Source of the DNA: Alteromonas sp. KUL42
GTDB lineage: Bacteria > Pseudomonadota > Gammaproteobacteria > Enterobacterales > Alteromonadaceae
DNA length: 64,000 bases
Assembly (NCBI RefSeq): GCF_006538325.1
Contig: NZ_BJKK01000014.1
Location: 1-64,000 of the forward strand
Direction: 5' to 3'
Shown piece after piece: positions 42,204 through 51,932 of this stretch (its first letter is position 1; each line of letters starts with the position of its first letter). A program made the position numbers and the translations under genes. The notes under the pieces are model-generated. The model searched no databases, was not told the origin of the DNA, and saw only the letters and a list, made by a program, of their open reading frames with translations.

Positions 42204-43352
42204 ATGTTACGGGCTAATGCAAGTATGTCTAAACAACCCACTAATGGTAACAATAGAGAACTGCTCGTTCGGCAATTCGTGTGTAACGACTTGTTCGCTC
42301 GCTCAAAAATAGGGCCGATCTTCTACGTTTTATCCGCACTGATTACAGGCATACTTGCAAATCTACACGACCCGCTATCGCCCATTTTTGGGGCTGCCTT
42401 GGCAATACTGATTGTTGTCGCCGTAGCAAGATTAACAACCCGCCCTCCTAAAAATGAGCCAGTGCACATTGAACAATTCATTATCAAGCATTGGTGTTTT
42501 GTAATAAGTAGTGTGGTTACCTGGTCTGCCTTTTATAGCTGGATAGTATATACGTATGGTATGAGCAGTGCGTTTCTGTTCGGATTAGTAAGCACAATTA
42601 ATTTTTCAACCGCACTGGTACACCAATTCAGTCCCCAGCTAAAACGAGCAATAACATGTAGCTTGCTGTGCCTTTTGCCTAGTGTCTTAATTATGTGGTT
42701 ATACCAACCATCGCTATCTATCGTTACCTTTACTTTGGCGCTCTATCTTCCTTACTTAGTCTTAACTGCGCGCAATAGTCATAAGGAATATTTTAACCAT
42801 TTAGATAACAAGCTTGATCTACAAGCCGCGTTGGCAGAATTGGAGGTACTTTCTGTGACTGACGGTTTAACTGGTTTATTAAACCGACGTGAATTCAATA
42901 AACGACTCGCCGTTGCCATGAAAATTTGTCAGCGAACCCAGTCTGGCATGGGCCTTATACTGCTAGATCTAGACGATTTTAAGACTATCAATGACACATA
43001 TGGCCACTCAGTCGGCGATAAATGTCTAATTCATGCTACTGCTATTTTAAAGCGTATTTTCTCACGAGAAACAGACATTATTGCTCGCGTTGGCGGCGAG
43101 GAATTTGCCGTGATTGTGCAAAGTAACAATGAAGATGAAGCCAAGCAAAGTGCCAAAAAGTTACAGGAAGTATTCGAAAACACCCCGTATATTGATAACA
43201 CAGAGACAGCGTCGCTTCGCATCACTGCAAGTATTGGCATTGCTTACTATGACGGCAATGAAAGCCGAAGCGCAGAACAATTGTACATAGCGGCAGACAA
43301 CGCTATGTACGATGCAAAAAATAGTGGTAAAAACAAAGTCATTACAGCGTAA
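42204..43352 (+). CDS. Membrane-bound diguanylate cyclase
   Basis: The 382-residue protein makes cyclic di-GMP. The N-terminal half has about five or six hydrophobic helices (residues 38-190), a sensor region of no named type. A short coiled linker (HLDNKLDLQAALAELEVL) leads to a GGDEF domain starting at TDGLTGLLNRREF. The active-site loop is GGEEF near residue 297. The inhibitory site RETD sits exactly five residues before it, so product inhibition is likely. Two ATG starts seven codons apart are possible; neither has a clear ribosome-binding site. Confidence 0.92.
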   Translation: MLRANASMSKQPTNGNNRELLVRQFVCNDLFARSKIGPIFYVLSALITGILANLHDPLSPIFGAALAILIVVAVARLTTRPPKNEPVHIEQFIIKHWCFVISSVVTWSAFYSWIVYTYGMSSAFLFGLVSTINFSTALVHQFSPQLKRAITCSLLCLLPSVLIMWLYQPSLSIVTFTLALYLPYLVLTARNSHKEYFNHLDNKLDLQAALAELEVLSVTDGLTGLLNRREFNKRLAVAMKICQRTQSGMGLILLDLDDFKTINDTYGHSVGDKCLIHATAILKRIFSRETDIIARVGGEEFAVIVQSNNEDEAKQSAKKLQEVFENTPYIDNTETASLRITASIGIAYYDGNESRSAEQLYIAADNAMYDAKNSGKNKVITA

Positions 43353-43382
43353 GCGATTTGCCTCACATACGCTCAAGCCCCC

Positions 43383-44543
43383 TCATCGATACGCTTGTTG
43401 ATACAAGGCTATCAAGGCGTCTTTCTCTGGTACCAAGGGGTTATTCGCGGGCGAACCGGACGCAATTGCTTGTTCTGCCATTAACGCAGTAATACTGTCA
43501 TAGTGCACTTTGTCTATGCCAAATTCTGACATTGCCGGCACCCCCAACTCTTGATTGAGCTTATTTAAGAATACCATCAAAGCCTCGTGGCATGCTTTTA
43601 TGTCAGCAGAGTCATCAATTAACCCCATTATTTGAGCACACGCAGCATAGCGCTGTGGTGCAGCTTCAAGTGAGTATTGGGTTACTGTGGGAAGTAGCAT
43701 GGCATTACTCATACCATGTGGAACATGAAAATGAACACCAAGAGGCCTACTCATACCGTGAACCAACGCCACAGAGGCATTAGAAAAAGCAATACCTGCC
43801 ATAGTTGCTCCAAGCATTACCGCTTCTTTTGCTTCATGGTCCTCGGGCGTTTTACAAGCTTTAAGTAAGTTAGGCGCTATCAAGCGCATTGCTGACATCG
43901 CTTGTTGGTCGCTAAACGGGTTTGCCTTTTTGCTCACCCACGCTTCGATGGCGTGTGTCAGTGCATCAATTCCCGTATCAGCTGCCACGCGAAACGGTAC
44001 GGTAAGCGTTAATTCATAATCAATAATGGCAGCTTTAGGCATAAGGCCAGGCCCCATACACAACATTTTTTCATGGGATGCACTGTCACTGATTACCGTT
44101 ACCCTAGTGCATTCAGACCCAGTGCCTGCCGTTGTTGGCACCGCAATAATAGGGATACTTTGCTGGGTGACAACGTGAGGGACTTTGTAATCGCGCATCT
44201 GCCCTCCATGACTGGCTAAAAGCGCAATGGCCTTCGCACTGTCAATGGCACTACCACCACCAAGCGCAATTAAACAATCAGCATTGTGCTGCTTGACCGA
44301 TTCAACGGCAGCTACAATAGAGCTATCGTCGGGCTCTGGCATTACATTAGCAAAGACTGCCGAAGGGATTTGCTTTTCATTCAACATAGCAACAAACGTA
44401 TCCACCACGCCAAGCTCTTGCATAATGGGGTCGGCAATGATGAAAGGGCGCTGGGCACCAAGTACAGAAAGCATGTCGGGTAACGCAAATCGGGCACCTG
44501 CGCCAACTTTTAACGAGGCAGGTAGTTGAATATCGGCAATCAT
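43383..44543 (-). CDS. Iron-containing alcohol dehydrogenase
   Basis: The 386-residue protein belongs to the group III iron-dependent alcohol dehydrogenases. It has the nucleotide-binding GGGSAIDSAKAIA, PTTAGTGSE, and metal ligands in DTGIDALTHAIEAW and HGMSRPLGVHFHVPHGMSNA. Members oxidise diverse alcohols or reduce aldehydes with NAD(P); the substrate here is not apparent from the flanks. The gene stands alone, convergent with the diguanylate cyclase gene. Confidence 0.9.
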   Translation of the reverse strand: MIADIQLPASLKVGAGARFALPDMLSVLGAQRPFIIADPIMQELGVVDTFVAMLNEKQIPSAVFANVMPEPDDSSIVAAVESVKQHNADCLIALGGGSAIDSAKAIALLASHGGQMRDYKVPHVVTQQSIPIIAVPTTAGTGSECTRVTVISDSASHEKMLCMGPGLMPKAAIIDYELTLTVPFRVAADTGIDALTHAIEAWVSKKANPFSDQQAMSAMRLIAPNLLKACKTPEDHEAKEAVMLGATMAGIAFSNASVALVHGMSRPLGVHFHVPHGMSNAMLLPTVTQYSLEAAPQRYAACAQIMGLIDDSADIKACHEALMVFLNKLNQELGVPAMSEFGIDKVHYDSITALMAEQAIASGSPANNPLVPEKDALIALYQQAYR

Positions 44544-44642
44544 GGCAACGCTCTTTTTTAATTTTATAAGAATGCCATCTTTTCACTTGTTGATAAATCA
44601 AGCAAGTTTGTCATTGCAAGGAGCGCCAGAACTTTTCGAAAA

Positions 44643-45347
44643 CTATACTTTGAAAATGATTTCGTCATAAAGCATAAATGCGTTCCGCTCTTTTTTACTC
44701 AACAGCGACAACATAACCTCATCGTCTATATTTAAACCGCCGGTAAACTGCCCAAACGCTGGCATTATGAAAAGCGTGGCATTGTGAACAAAGCTTTTAC
44801 CCGAGTAGCTGCGCCTAGATATGCGGGTTCGTAACTTAGGATGAAAGTGCCCTATTACTTGCGCCTTCGATTCATTTTGCTGTGGCTCGTGTCTAAACAC
44901 TATGCCATCTAAATGAATTTCCTCGCATGGCTCACCCGGTATGCCCGCTGGTAATTCGGGGTCGTGATTGCCTTCAACCCACATCCATTGTCTCGTGTTA
45001 TTGACTAAGTCACTCAGGTGAGACTTATCGTGTTTGGTCATGCGAGACATACTGTGCCTATCGTGAAAACTATCCCCTAAACTGATAACACGGGAAGGTT
45101 GGTAGTCTTCAAGAATACGTTCAAGGCGCAGTAACGTGGCGGTTGAATCTATATTGGGTAATGGATTACCAAAGCTACGTAAGTAACTGCCTTTTTCTAA
45201 GTGTAGATCAGACACAATCAGCCAATCGCAAGCGGGTAAATACGCAACACCTCGCGCATCTAAAAGCCATATGTGATTGGCAAATTTGGTAATACTGAGT
45301 TGTCGCTGGCGTAATTGTTGAGTAAGCCACGTATCGTTAATTGCCAA
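44643..45347 (-). CDS. pdeM: Ligase-associated metallophosphoesterase PdeM
   Basis: The 234-residue calcineurin-like phosphoesterase has the metal-binding motifs SDLHLEKG, LGDSFHDR, GNHDPE and GHFHP. It starts at a TTG four bases after the helicase stop codon, with AGG upstream, and no other start is available without losing the first motif. Location next to the Lhr-type helicase, DNA ligase and exonuclease genes identifies it as the ligase-associated DNA-damage-response endonuclease PdeM. Its exact DNA substrate is not defined by the sequence. Confidence 0.9.
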   Translation of the reverse strand: MAINDTWLTQQLRQRQLSITKFANHIWLLDARGVAYLPACDWLIVSDLHLEKGSYLRSFGNPLPNIDSTATLLRLERILEDYQPSRVISLGDSFHDRHSMSRMTKHDKSHLSDLVNNTRQWMWVEGNHDPELPAGIPGEPCEEIHLDGIVFRHEPQQNESKAQVIGHFHPKLRTRISRRSYSGKSFVHNATLFIMPAFGQFTGGLNIDDEVMLSLLSKKERNAFMLYDEIIFKV

Positions 45348-45351
45348 TTCG

Positions 45352-47835
45352 CTAGCCTGCTTTATTGTCTAAAACCGTATTGCCAGATAACAGTGCACGG
45401 ACTTCATCTAACATACTTTCTGCTTCTGCGTATAAATTCGCTTGCTCAATTACAGCTTGAGCGCCAGCACCTTTTATTTGCTCGCTGCGCACATCAAGTA
45501 CAATGGGAATAGCCATCGGTGATGGCTTCGCTAAGTTTACCAATGTAGCGTTGTCTACATAACGAATAAGTAAGTTGGCCAATCGTTTAAGATCTAAAAG
45601 CTCCCTTTCCGCATCGGCTCTGGCAACTTTTAGTAAGATATGATCGGGGTCGTGCTCTCGCAGCGTATCGTATATTAAATCTGTTGAAAACGTCACTTGC
45701 TTCATTGTTTTTTGACTAGCGTGATAACGCTGTTCAGTAAGGCCACTGACAACAGCCACTTGCCTAAACGAACGCTTGAGCATAGGTGCATGTAGCATCC
45801 AATCCTCTAACTCATCACCTAATATATCGGGTTGAAACAAACCTTGCAGCTGATGCTGAGACACCGCATTCACTGACGCTACCGACAACCCATAATCGGT
45901 AACACTAAAACTTAGCGGCTTAACCCCCATTTTTTCCATTCTACGGGTAAGTAACATACCCAGTGTTTGATTTGCTTTGCGTCCATCAAAGGTGTAATAC
46001 AAGGTGTAATACGCTTGTCTAAATGGAAACTGTTCCACCAATACTTTGCCCGGTTGGGGTAGCTGAGAAAAAGCCTCTTGCAATGTTAGCCATTCTCGCA
46101 CTTGTGATGGTAGCGACTGCCACGTCTTTCTATCTGCCAACAACGCCCTTACACCGTCAGCTAGATAGGTAGATAGCGGCATTTGTCCACCGGCATAACT
46201 GGGTATTTTCGGCTCTTTCGCTTTAGCTGGTTTGGCATGCAATTGCATGTCGCGGATAGCTTCGAATTTCAGTACTTCTCCCGCAAAATAAAAAGTATCT
46301 CCCGGTGTGAGTTGCTGGGCAAAATATTCCTCCACTTCACCAATTATCTTTCCCTGATTACCTCTTCGAATACGTTTTACTTTTAAGCGGCCAGCCTCAA
46401 CAATTGTGCCTATATTTTGCCGATGCCGCTGTATAACCCGTCGATTTGCCGGTGAAAAGGTACCATCCGCATTAATAGTTAAACGCTGGTAACGCTCATA
46501 AGCATTTAGCGCATTTCCTCCGTCTTGGGTAAATTGCCACAACTTGTCGAAGTCATCTCTTTCAAGACCTTGATACGGCGTGGCATTGAGTATTTGTTGG
46601 TATAAGTTGTCAGGCGTGTCAGCACTGCTACATAAGCAGTTTAGAATAAATTGGGGAATAATATCTAACGCGCCAGCTTGTGGTGATTCACCATCGAGCT
46701 CACCTTTATCGATAGCAACAATCGCCGCTTGGCATTCTAGCGCTTCGAAACGATTTGCCGGTACTAACAAGGCCTCACTGGGCTCATCAAGGCGGTGATT
46801 CGCGCGGCCAATGCGTTGCAGTAATCGGCTAACGCCTTTGGGCGCACCTACTTGGATGACCTTATCGACATTTCCCCAATCGATCCCTAATTCCAAAGCA
46901 GATGTACACACTACCGCGCGTAAGAAGCCACCTGCCATCATGGCTTCTGTTTTTCTGCGCTGCTCTTTGCTTAAACTGCCGTGATATAAAGCAATAGGGA
47001 GTGCCGCTTTATTTGCTTCCCACAGCATTTGAAATAACAACTCTGATTGCGCACGGGTATTCACAAACACCAAGGTCGTTTCTGCTTGTTCGATAGCGTG
47101 ATAAATATCTTCTATCGCGTATCGCGCCATAAAGCCGCCAAATGGCATTCTAGCTTTTGAATGCAACATGTGAACGTTGGGCTTTTCCCCTGCATTTACT
47201 TTGATGATATGAGCTTGACCGTCGCTACCAGCCAGCCATGCTCCTAATGTTTCAGGAAACGCCACTGTTGCCGACAACCCAATACGTTTTACTGAAGGAG
47301 ACAGCACGTTCAAGCGCGCTAATGCTAACGATAGAAAATCACCCCGTTTATTTGCCATCAAACTATGCGTTTCATCAATAATGACCCGCTTGAGTTTGCC
47401 AAAGAGCTTATCAGCGTCGGCATAACTCAGCATAAGCATTAACGATTCAGGGGTGGTCAGTAGAATGTGTGGGGGCTTTTTACGCTGACGTTGTCGCTTG
47501 TGAGAAGGTGTGTCACCTGTGCGGGTTTCAGCAGTGATAGACAACCCCATTTCTTCAATGGGTTGTAACAAGTTGCGATGAATATCCTGAGTGAGTGCTT
47601 TTAAGGGTGATATATAAAGGGTATGTAAGCCTTTAACGTCAGACTTATCAAGCTGTTGAGAAAGCTCTACTAAGCTCGGAAGAAAGCCTGATAGGGTTTT
47701 GCCCGCCCCTGTAGGTGCTATTAATAAGGTACTGTTGTGCTGGTCTTTTTCTTCCAGCATATGGCGCTGATAGTCGCGTAGTTGCCAACCTTTGTGTTTG
47801 AACCAATCTGCAAACACGGAAGGAATCATTGTCAT
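45352..47835 (-). CDS. Ligase-associated DEXH-box DNA helicase (Lhr family)
   Basis: The start is placed at the ATG at 47833-47835, giving 827 residues. The N-terminal part is a superfamily 2 helicase: APTGAGKTLSGFLP (Walker A), TTPESL, IIDETHSL (DEXH), GLSATVA and RIGRANHR. It is followed by the Lhr-core winged-helix and DUF4145-like C-terminal regions. Proteins of this subfamily sit beside an ATP-dependent ligase, PdeM and an MBL exonuclease in many bacteria and are thought to act in DNA repair. pdeM follows after 4 bases; exonuclease and ligase genes start divergently 130 bases away. Confidence 0.92.
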   Translation of the reverse strand: MTMIPSVFADWFKHKGWQLRDYQRHMLEEKDQHNSTLLIAPTGAGKTLSGFLPSLVELSQQLDKSDVKGLHTLYISPLKALTQDIHRNLLQPIEEMGLSITAETRTGDTPSHKRQRQRKKPPHILLTTPESLMLMLSYADADKLFGKLKRVIIDETHSLMANKRGDFLSLALARLNVLSPSVKRIGLSATVAFPETLGAWLAGSDGQAHIIKVNAGEKPNVHMLHSKARMPFGGFMARYAIEDIYHAIEQAETTLVFVNTRAQSELLFQMLWEANKAALPIALYHGSLSKEQRRKTEAMMAGGFLRAVVCTSALELGIDWGNVDKVIQVGAPKGVSRLLQRIGRANHRLDEPSEALLVPANRFEALECQAAIVAIDKGELDGESPQAGALDIIPQFILNCLCSSADTPDNLYQQILNATPYQGLERDDFDKLWQFTQDGGNALNAYERYQRLTINADGTFSPANRRVIQRHRQNIGTIVEAGRLKVKRIRRGNQGKIIGEVEEYFAQQLTPGDTFYFAGEVLKFEAIRDMQLHAKPAKAKEPKIPSYAGGQMPLSTYLADGVRALLADRKTWQSLPSQVREWLTLQEAFSQLPQPGKVLVEQFPFRQAYYTLYYTFDGRKANQTLGMLLTRRMEKMGVKPLSFSVTDYGLSVASVNAVSQHQLQGLFQPDILGDELEDWMLHAPMLKRSFRQVAVVSGLTEQRYHASQKTMKQVTFSTDLIYDTLREHDPDHILLKVARADAERELLDLKRLANLLIRYVDNATLVNLAKPSPMAIPIVLDVRSEQIKGAGAQAVIEQANLYAEAESMLDEVRALLSGNTVLDNKAG

Positions 47836-47964
47836 TAGGAACTCATACACTTTTTTATCGGTTATACGTAAGACGCGCAAGAAGGTTTAACTTAATTAAT
47901 TGGTCGTTTTCACTGATAACTTACGTAGTAAAGCTATCGTAATCTAATAACAAAAAGGTTTTTC

Positions 47965-48981
47965 GTGCACCCATCCTCTTGGTTAGAAGTTAACGATATA
48001 GGTTTGTATTGCAAGCCTGGTGACTTTTATATCGACCCTATGAACGTGGTACATACTGCACTTATCACACATGGTCACGCTGACCACGCGCGTGCAGGCC
48101 ACCATACGGTTTATGCCAGTCGCGAAACCTTGGCCATAATGCAAACCCGGTATGGTGAAGACATGGCCGATACTCAGAGTGAAATAGAATTAGGGTGTGG
48201 TTTGCAGTTTAATGACGTCACCGTTACTTTTTTTCCTGCAGGGCACATCTTAGGTTCTACGCAAATTCTGATTGAATATGCAGGTTATCGGGTGGTGGTA
48301 TCAGGTGATTATAAACGGCGACACGACCCGACATGCCCACCTTTTGAGGTCGTGCCATGCGATATATTTATTAGTGAAGCAACATTTGGTTTGCCTGTTT
48401 TCACCCACCCTCCTATCGAGAACGAAATCAATAAACTTTTACACTCAGTACGCGTATTTCCAAACCGCTGTCACTTAGTCGGCGCTTATGCGTTAGGCAA
48501 ATGCCAACGGGTCATTCTTGCATTGCGTGACGCTGGTTATTCAAAACCCATTTACTTACATGGCGCCCAGCTAAAGCTGTGTGACTTATATCAGCAGTTT
48601 GATATCGATTTAGGTGAACTCATACCGGTCTCTGAAGTAAAGGATAAGACGGAACTTGAAGGAGAAATTGTTATAGCACCGCCATCGGCACTAGCTGATA
48701 GATGGTCGCGCAGCTTGCCAAATGTGCGCACGGTAATGGCATCAGGATGGATGCAAATTCGCGCGCGAGCAAAACAGCGCAATGTAGAACTTCCTTTAAT
48801 TATTTCCGACCATTGTGATTGGCCCGAACTGCTACAAACAATCAAAGAGGTAAGCCCTAAAGAAGTGTGGGTAACCCATGGCCGAGAAGATGCCCTAATG
48901 TACCAAGCACAAAAAATGGGCTTTAAAGCCAGAGCGCTATCTCTTGTTGGATACGATGAAGATGAGCAGGGAGGCAGTTAA
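47965..48981 (+). CDS. Ligase-associated DNA exonuclease (MBL/beta-CASP family)
   Basis: The 338-residue protein starts at a GTG preceded by AAAGG. It has the metallo-beta-lactamase HxHxDH motif as THGHADHARAGHH, further ligands in FPAGHILGSTQ and SGDYKRRHDP, and a beta-CASP domain. SNM1/Artemis-type nucleases with this layout trim DNA ends. Its stop overlaps the ligase start by one base (TAATG), so nuclease and ligase are coupled. Confidence 0.92.
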   Translation: MHPSSWLEVNDIGLYCKPGDFYIDPMNVVHTALITHGHADHARAGHHTVYASRETLAIMQTRYGEDMADTQSEIELGCGLQFNDVTVTFFPAGHILGSTQILIEYAGYRVVVSGDYKRRHDPTCPPFEVVPCDIFISEATFGLPVFTHPPIENEINKLLHSVRVFPNRCHLVGAYALGKCQRVILALRDAGYSKPIYLHGAQLKLCDLYQQFDIDLGELIPVSEVKDKTELEGEIVIAPPSALADRWSRSLPNVRTVMASGWMQIRARAKQRNVELPLIISDHCDWPELLQTIKEVSPKEVWVTHGREDALMYQAQKMGFKARALSLVGYDEDEQGGS

Positions 48982-50594
48982 TGGAAGCATTTAGCCATTT
49001 ATTGGAACAGCTGTACTACACTGCGGGTACCAACGCAAAAGCGCAATTAATTAGAGACTACATTGCCACCGCGCCAGACCCAGATAGAGGCTGGGCTATT
49101 GCGGCAATGGCAGGCACGCTGCGCTTTGATTTTTTTAAGCGAAATACGGTAAAGAAGCTAATTACTTCTCGCATTGACCCTGAGTTATTTGCCATGAGCT
49201 ATGACTATGTGGGTGAGGTGAGCGAAACTGTTGCCCATTTATGGCCGGAATATACCCCCATTAAACCACTTCCTACACTAAGCTGTATCGTTGACGACTT
49301 TGCATCAACCAGTAAGCAAAAGGTGTCCGCAACACTGGCGAGCTACTTATCTATGATGACACCTCCGCAACGTTGGGCTTTGTTAAAACTGGGCACACGA
49401 GGCTTACGGGTAGGCGTGTCAGCGCGATCAATTAAGCAAATTTTAGCTGATTACGGCAACAAAGATGTAAAAGAAATTGAAACCTTATGGCACGCGGTAA
49501 AGCCTCCCTATATTGACTTATTGCAATGGTTGGAAGGTAAGGTAGACAAGCCTGATATAAAAAACGCCGTTACCTTTCACCCTGTCATGCTCTCTCACCC
49601 AATAGAGACCAAGGATATCGACGGGTTCTCGCCGAACACATGGCAAATTGAACACAAGTATGACGGTATTCGTGTGCAACTTGCGGTCAACACACAAAAA
49701 GTGGAGCCAGAAAAAGCATTGTATTCACGTACTGGTGACGACATAAGTCATGCATTCCCAGACTTACTCGAATGCGTAACAGGCAATATGGTGCTAGATG
49801 GTGAACTACTGGTGATCCATAACGCAAAGTGTATTCAAGATGGAATGCAGACACCTGAGGTTGATACATTCAACGCCCTACAACAGCGGTTGAATAAGAA
49901 GAAACCTACCAAAGCATTACTTGAATCCCTTCCTGTTGGGCTCATTGTCTACGACATTCTCTCCCTTAATGGAGAGTCACTAACCGCTTGTTCACTTAGA
50001 ACGCGACGTAACAAGTTGGAACGCTGGCTTTCCTTGGCTGCAATACCCCGCTTGTTTTTATCACCCACCTTGCGGGCTGACTCACCTGATGCCTTACGAG
50101 AACTACACAAAACAGTATGTGAAGACCGTGCAGTAGAAGGGCTAATGGTAAAGCGCCGCGAAAGTACGTACACACCCGGTAGACCCAAAGGTCAATGGTT
50201 CAAATGGAAACGCGATGCACTTACTGTTGATGCCGTTATGATGTACGCTCAGCGTGGTCACGGCAAACGCTCAAGCTTTTATTCTGATTACACCTTTGGC
50301 GCTTGGGAAGGCGACCAACTGCTACCGATAGGCAAAGCCTATTCGGGTTTCACCGATGAAGAACTCAAAAAGCTGGATAATTGGGTAAGACGCAATGCCG
50401 TGGGCCGTTTTGGCCCCGTCCGCGAGGTCAAAAAAGCCTTAGTGCTTGAAGTGGCGTTTGACGCCGTACACCCGTCCAATCGACATAAATCAGGCGTCGC
50501 GTTGCGTTTTCCGCGAATACATCGCATTCGATGGGACAAGCCCGCCACTGAAGCTGACACTCTAGACACCATTAAAGAGCTTATAGAGCACTAA
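48981..50594 (+). CDS. ATP-dependent DNA ligase (LigB/Lig1-like)
   Basis: The 537-residue protein has an N-terminal DNA-binding domain, then the nucleotidyltransferase motif EHKYDGIRVQ whose lysine (about residue 225) takes the AMP. Motifs III-V follow (VLDGELLV, EGLMVKRR, WFKWKRD), and then an OB-fold end with VLEVAFDAVHPSNRHKSG. It is a bacterial ATP-dependent ligase additional to the NAD-dependent LigA expected elsewhere in the genome. It completes the divergent four-gene repair module. Confidence 0.95.
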   Translation: MEAFSHLLEQLYYTAGTNAKAQLIRDYIATAPDPDRGWAIAAMAGTLRFDFFKRNTVKKLITSRIDPELFAMSYDYVGEVSETVAHLWPEYTPIKPLPTLSCIVDDFASTSKQKVSATLASYLSMMTPPQRWALLKLGTRGLRVGVSARSIKQILADYGNKDVKEIETLWHAVKPPYIDLLQWLEGKVDKPDIKNAVTFHPVMLSHPIETKDIDGFSPNTWQIEHKYDGIRVQLAVNTQKVEPEKALYSRTGDDISHAFPDLLECVTGNMVLDGELLVIHNAKCIQDGMQTPEVDTFNALQQRLNKKKPTKALLESLPVGLIVYDILSLNGESLTACSLRTRRNKLERWLSLAAIPRLFLSPTLRADSPDALRELHKTVCEDRAVEGLMVKRRESTYTPGRPKGQWFKWKRDALTVDAVMMYAQRGHGKRSSFYSDYTFGAWEGDQLLPIGKAYSGFTDEELKKLDNWVRRNAVGRFGPVREVKKALVLEVAFDAVHPSNRHKSGVALRFPRIHRIRWDKPATEADTLDTIKELIEH

Positions 50595-50722
50595 TCGGTT
50601 ACTGGCGCTTCAAGCCTCAACGTTAAAGTTTGAGGCCTCGACTTACCGATTGATGCCTGATGATACTCATTAATGTGTATTTACCCTGCTAGCTCCCCCT
50701 ATCTACCCCTATTTACCCCTAA

Positions 50723-51691
50723 CTATCCAGCTAAGTTGGCTTGAGTAGGAAGTGCACTGAAGGCTCCGTATTGGGTTACGGTATAGGCACCACAACGGAT
50801 GGCGAATGCGGTCGCCGCACTGATGTTTTCCTCATGCTGAGTCCACGCAGTAAATGCCTCGGTATTTTGCACGTGCGTCGAAACATAGTACAAAAAGCCT
50901 CCGATAAATGAGTCACCAGCTGCTGTGGTATCTTTTACATCAGCTTTAGGTGAAACCAGTGTTCCTTTAAAAGCTTTAGTGACATAGTGAATGGGCTCTC
51001 CCCCATCGGTAACCAAAACCACTTTTGCTCCGCTATCTAGCCACTGCTGAACCGCTGTATCGGCGTTGTCATCGCCGTATAAAGCACTGAGTTCTTCGCG
51101 GCTGGCTTTAATAATACTCGCTTGCTTAGCTAGGGCATCAATGCGGGCTGGCGCGTTTGCCGTGTCATCCCAAAATGCAGGGCGATAATTAATATCAAGG
51201 CAAACCAGCATGTCATTAGCACTCGCCTTATTGATAATATAATCTGTGCTAGGAATAAGCTCAGGGCCTGATACCGAGCCTGAACATAAGTGCAATATAG
51301 TGTTGGTATTGCAATCAATGGTAGATAAATCAGCTTCGGTAATATGCTTGTGCGCGGCATTGTCCACATAAAAATCAAAAGAGCGTTCGCCATGCTCATC
51401 GAGGTTAACAAACGCCAATGCGGTATTGCCTGCTTTTGTAGACCAAACAAAATCCGTGTTTACCTTGTAGTGTTCAAGCATGTCGGTTAGGAAGTTACCA
51501 AAAGTATCATCACCGACTTTTGACACCATCGCACTGTTACCCCCTAGTTGTGCCACAGCAACGGCCACATTCGCTGGTGCGCCACCCGCATAGGGCTGAA
51601 AGGGTTGCATTGCAGGCATGTCTCCGTCTTTGGGCGCAGCGCCTTGACTTAACATGTCGATAAGGACTTCACCTAAACACAAAACTTTCAT
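50723..51691 (-). CDS. PfkB-family sugar kinase, probable fructokinase
   Basis: The 322-residue protein has the PfkB-family signatures: N-terminal GEVLIDML with FQPYAGGAPANVAVAVAQLGG (shown in parts: YAGGAPANVAV, QLGGNSAMVSKVGDD) and the C-terminal catalytic DTTAAGDSFIGGF. The first motif is typical of fructokinases, while the alanine at the third position of the catalytic motif is also found in ribokinases. A GAGG ribosome-binding site precedes the ATG. It is divergent from a ROK repressor with shared operator sites. Together with the amylosucrase it would fit sucrose use, but the substrate is an inference. Confidence 0.85.
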   Translation of the reverse strand: MKVLCLGEVLIDMLSQGAAPKDGDMPAMQPFQPYAGGAPANVAVAVAQLGGNSAMVSKVGDDTFGNFLTDMLEHYKVNTDFVWSTKAGNTALAFVNLDEHGERSFDFYVDNAAHKHITEADLSTIDCNTNTILHLCSGSVSGPELIPSTDYIINKASANDMLVCLDINYRPAFWDDTANAPARIDALAKQASIIKASREELSALYGDDNADTAVQQWLDSGAKVVLVTDGGEPIHYVTKAFKGTLVSPKADVKDTTAAGDSFIGGFLYYVSTHVQNTEAFTAWTQHEENISAATAFAIRCGAYTVTQYGAFSALPTQANLAG

Positions 51692-51780
51692 ACCTACCTC
51701 ACTTTTAAAAACACTTTAGGTTAAATAGAACGTTAACTTTTGGTTAACGAATTATCGGGAGTATCGACCATAAATACGAT

Positions 51781-51801
51781 TAAATCAACCGGATTGATTT
51801 A
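51781..51801. promoter_or_regulatory. Putative ROK-repressor operator 1
   Basis: A 21-bp palindrome with half-sites AAATCAA and TTGATTT around CCGGA. It matches operator 2 at 16 of 21 positions. It lies about 90 bases upstream of the kinase start. Confidence 0.65.
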
Positions 51802-51910
51802 ATAAATCTGTAATTTGTTCCAACTCGAGTTTGTGTATGTCACATAGTAAGAAAACGCCACTGAAAAATGAGTATAGACAACAATATTGCATATAAAGAT
51901 ATGGTACTCT

Positions 51911-51931
51911 TTAATCAACTTGGTTGACTTA
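51911..51931. promoter_or_regulatory. Putative ROK-repressor operator 2
   Basis: A second 21-bp palindrome-like site with half-sites AATCAAC and GGTTGA. It ends one base before the ROK gene ATG, where binding would block its own expression. The 110-base gap to operator 1 would allow looping. Confidence 0.65.
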
Positions 51932-51932
51932 T

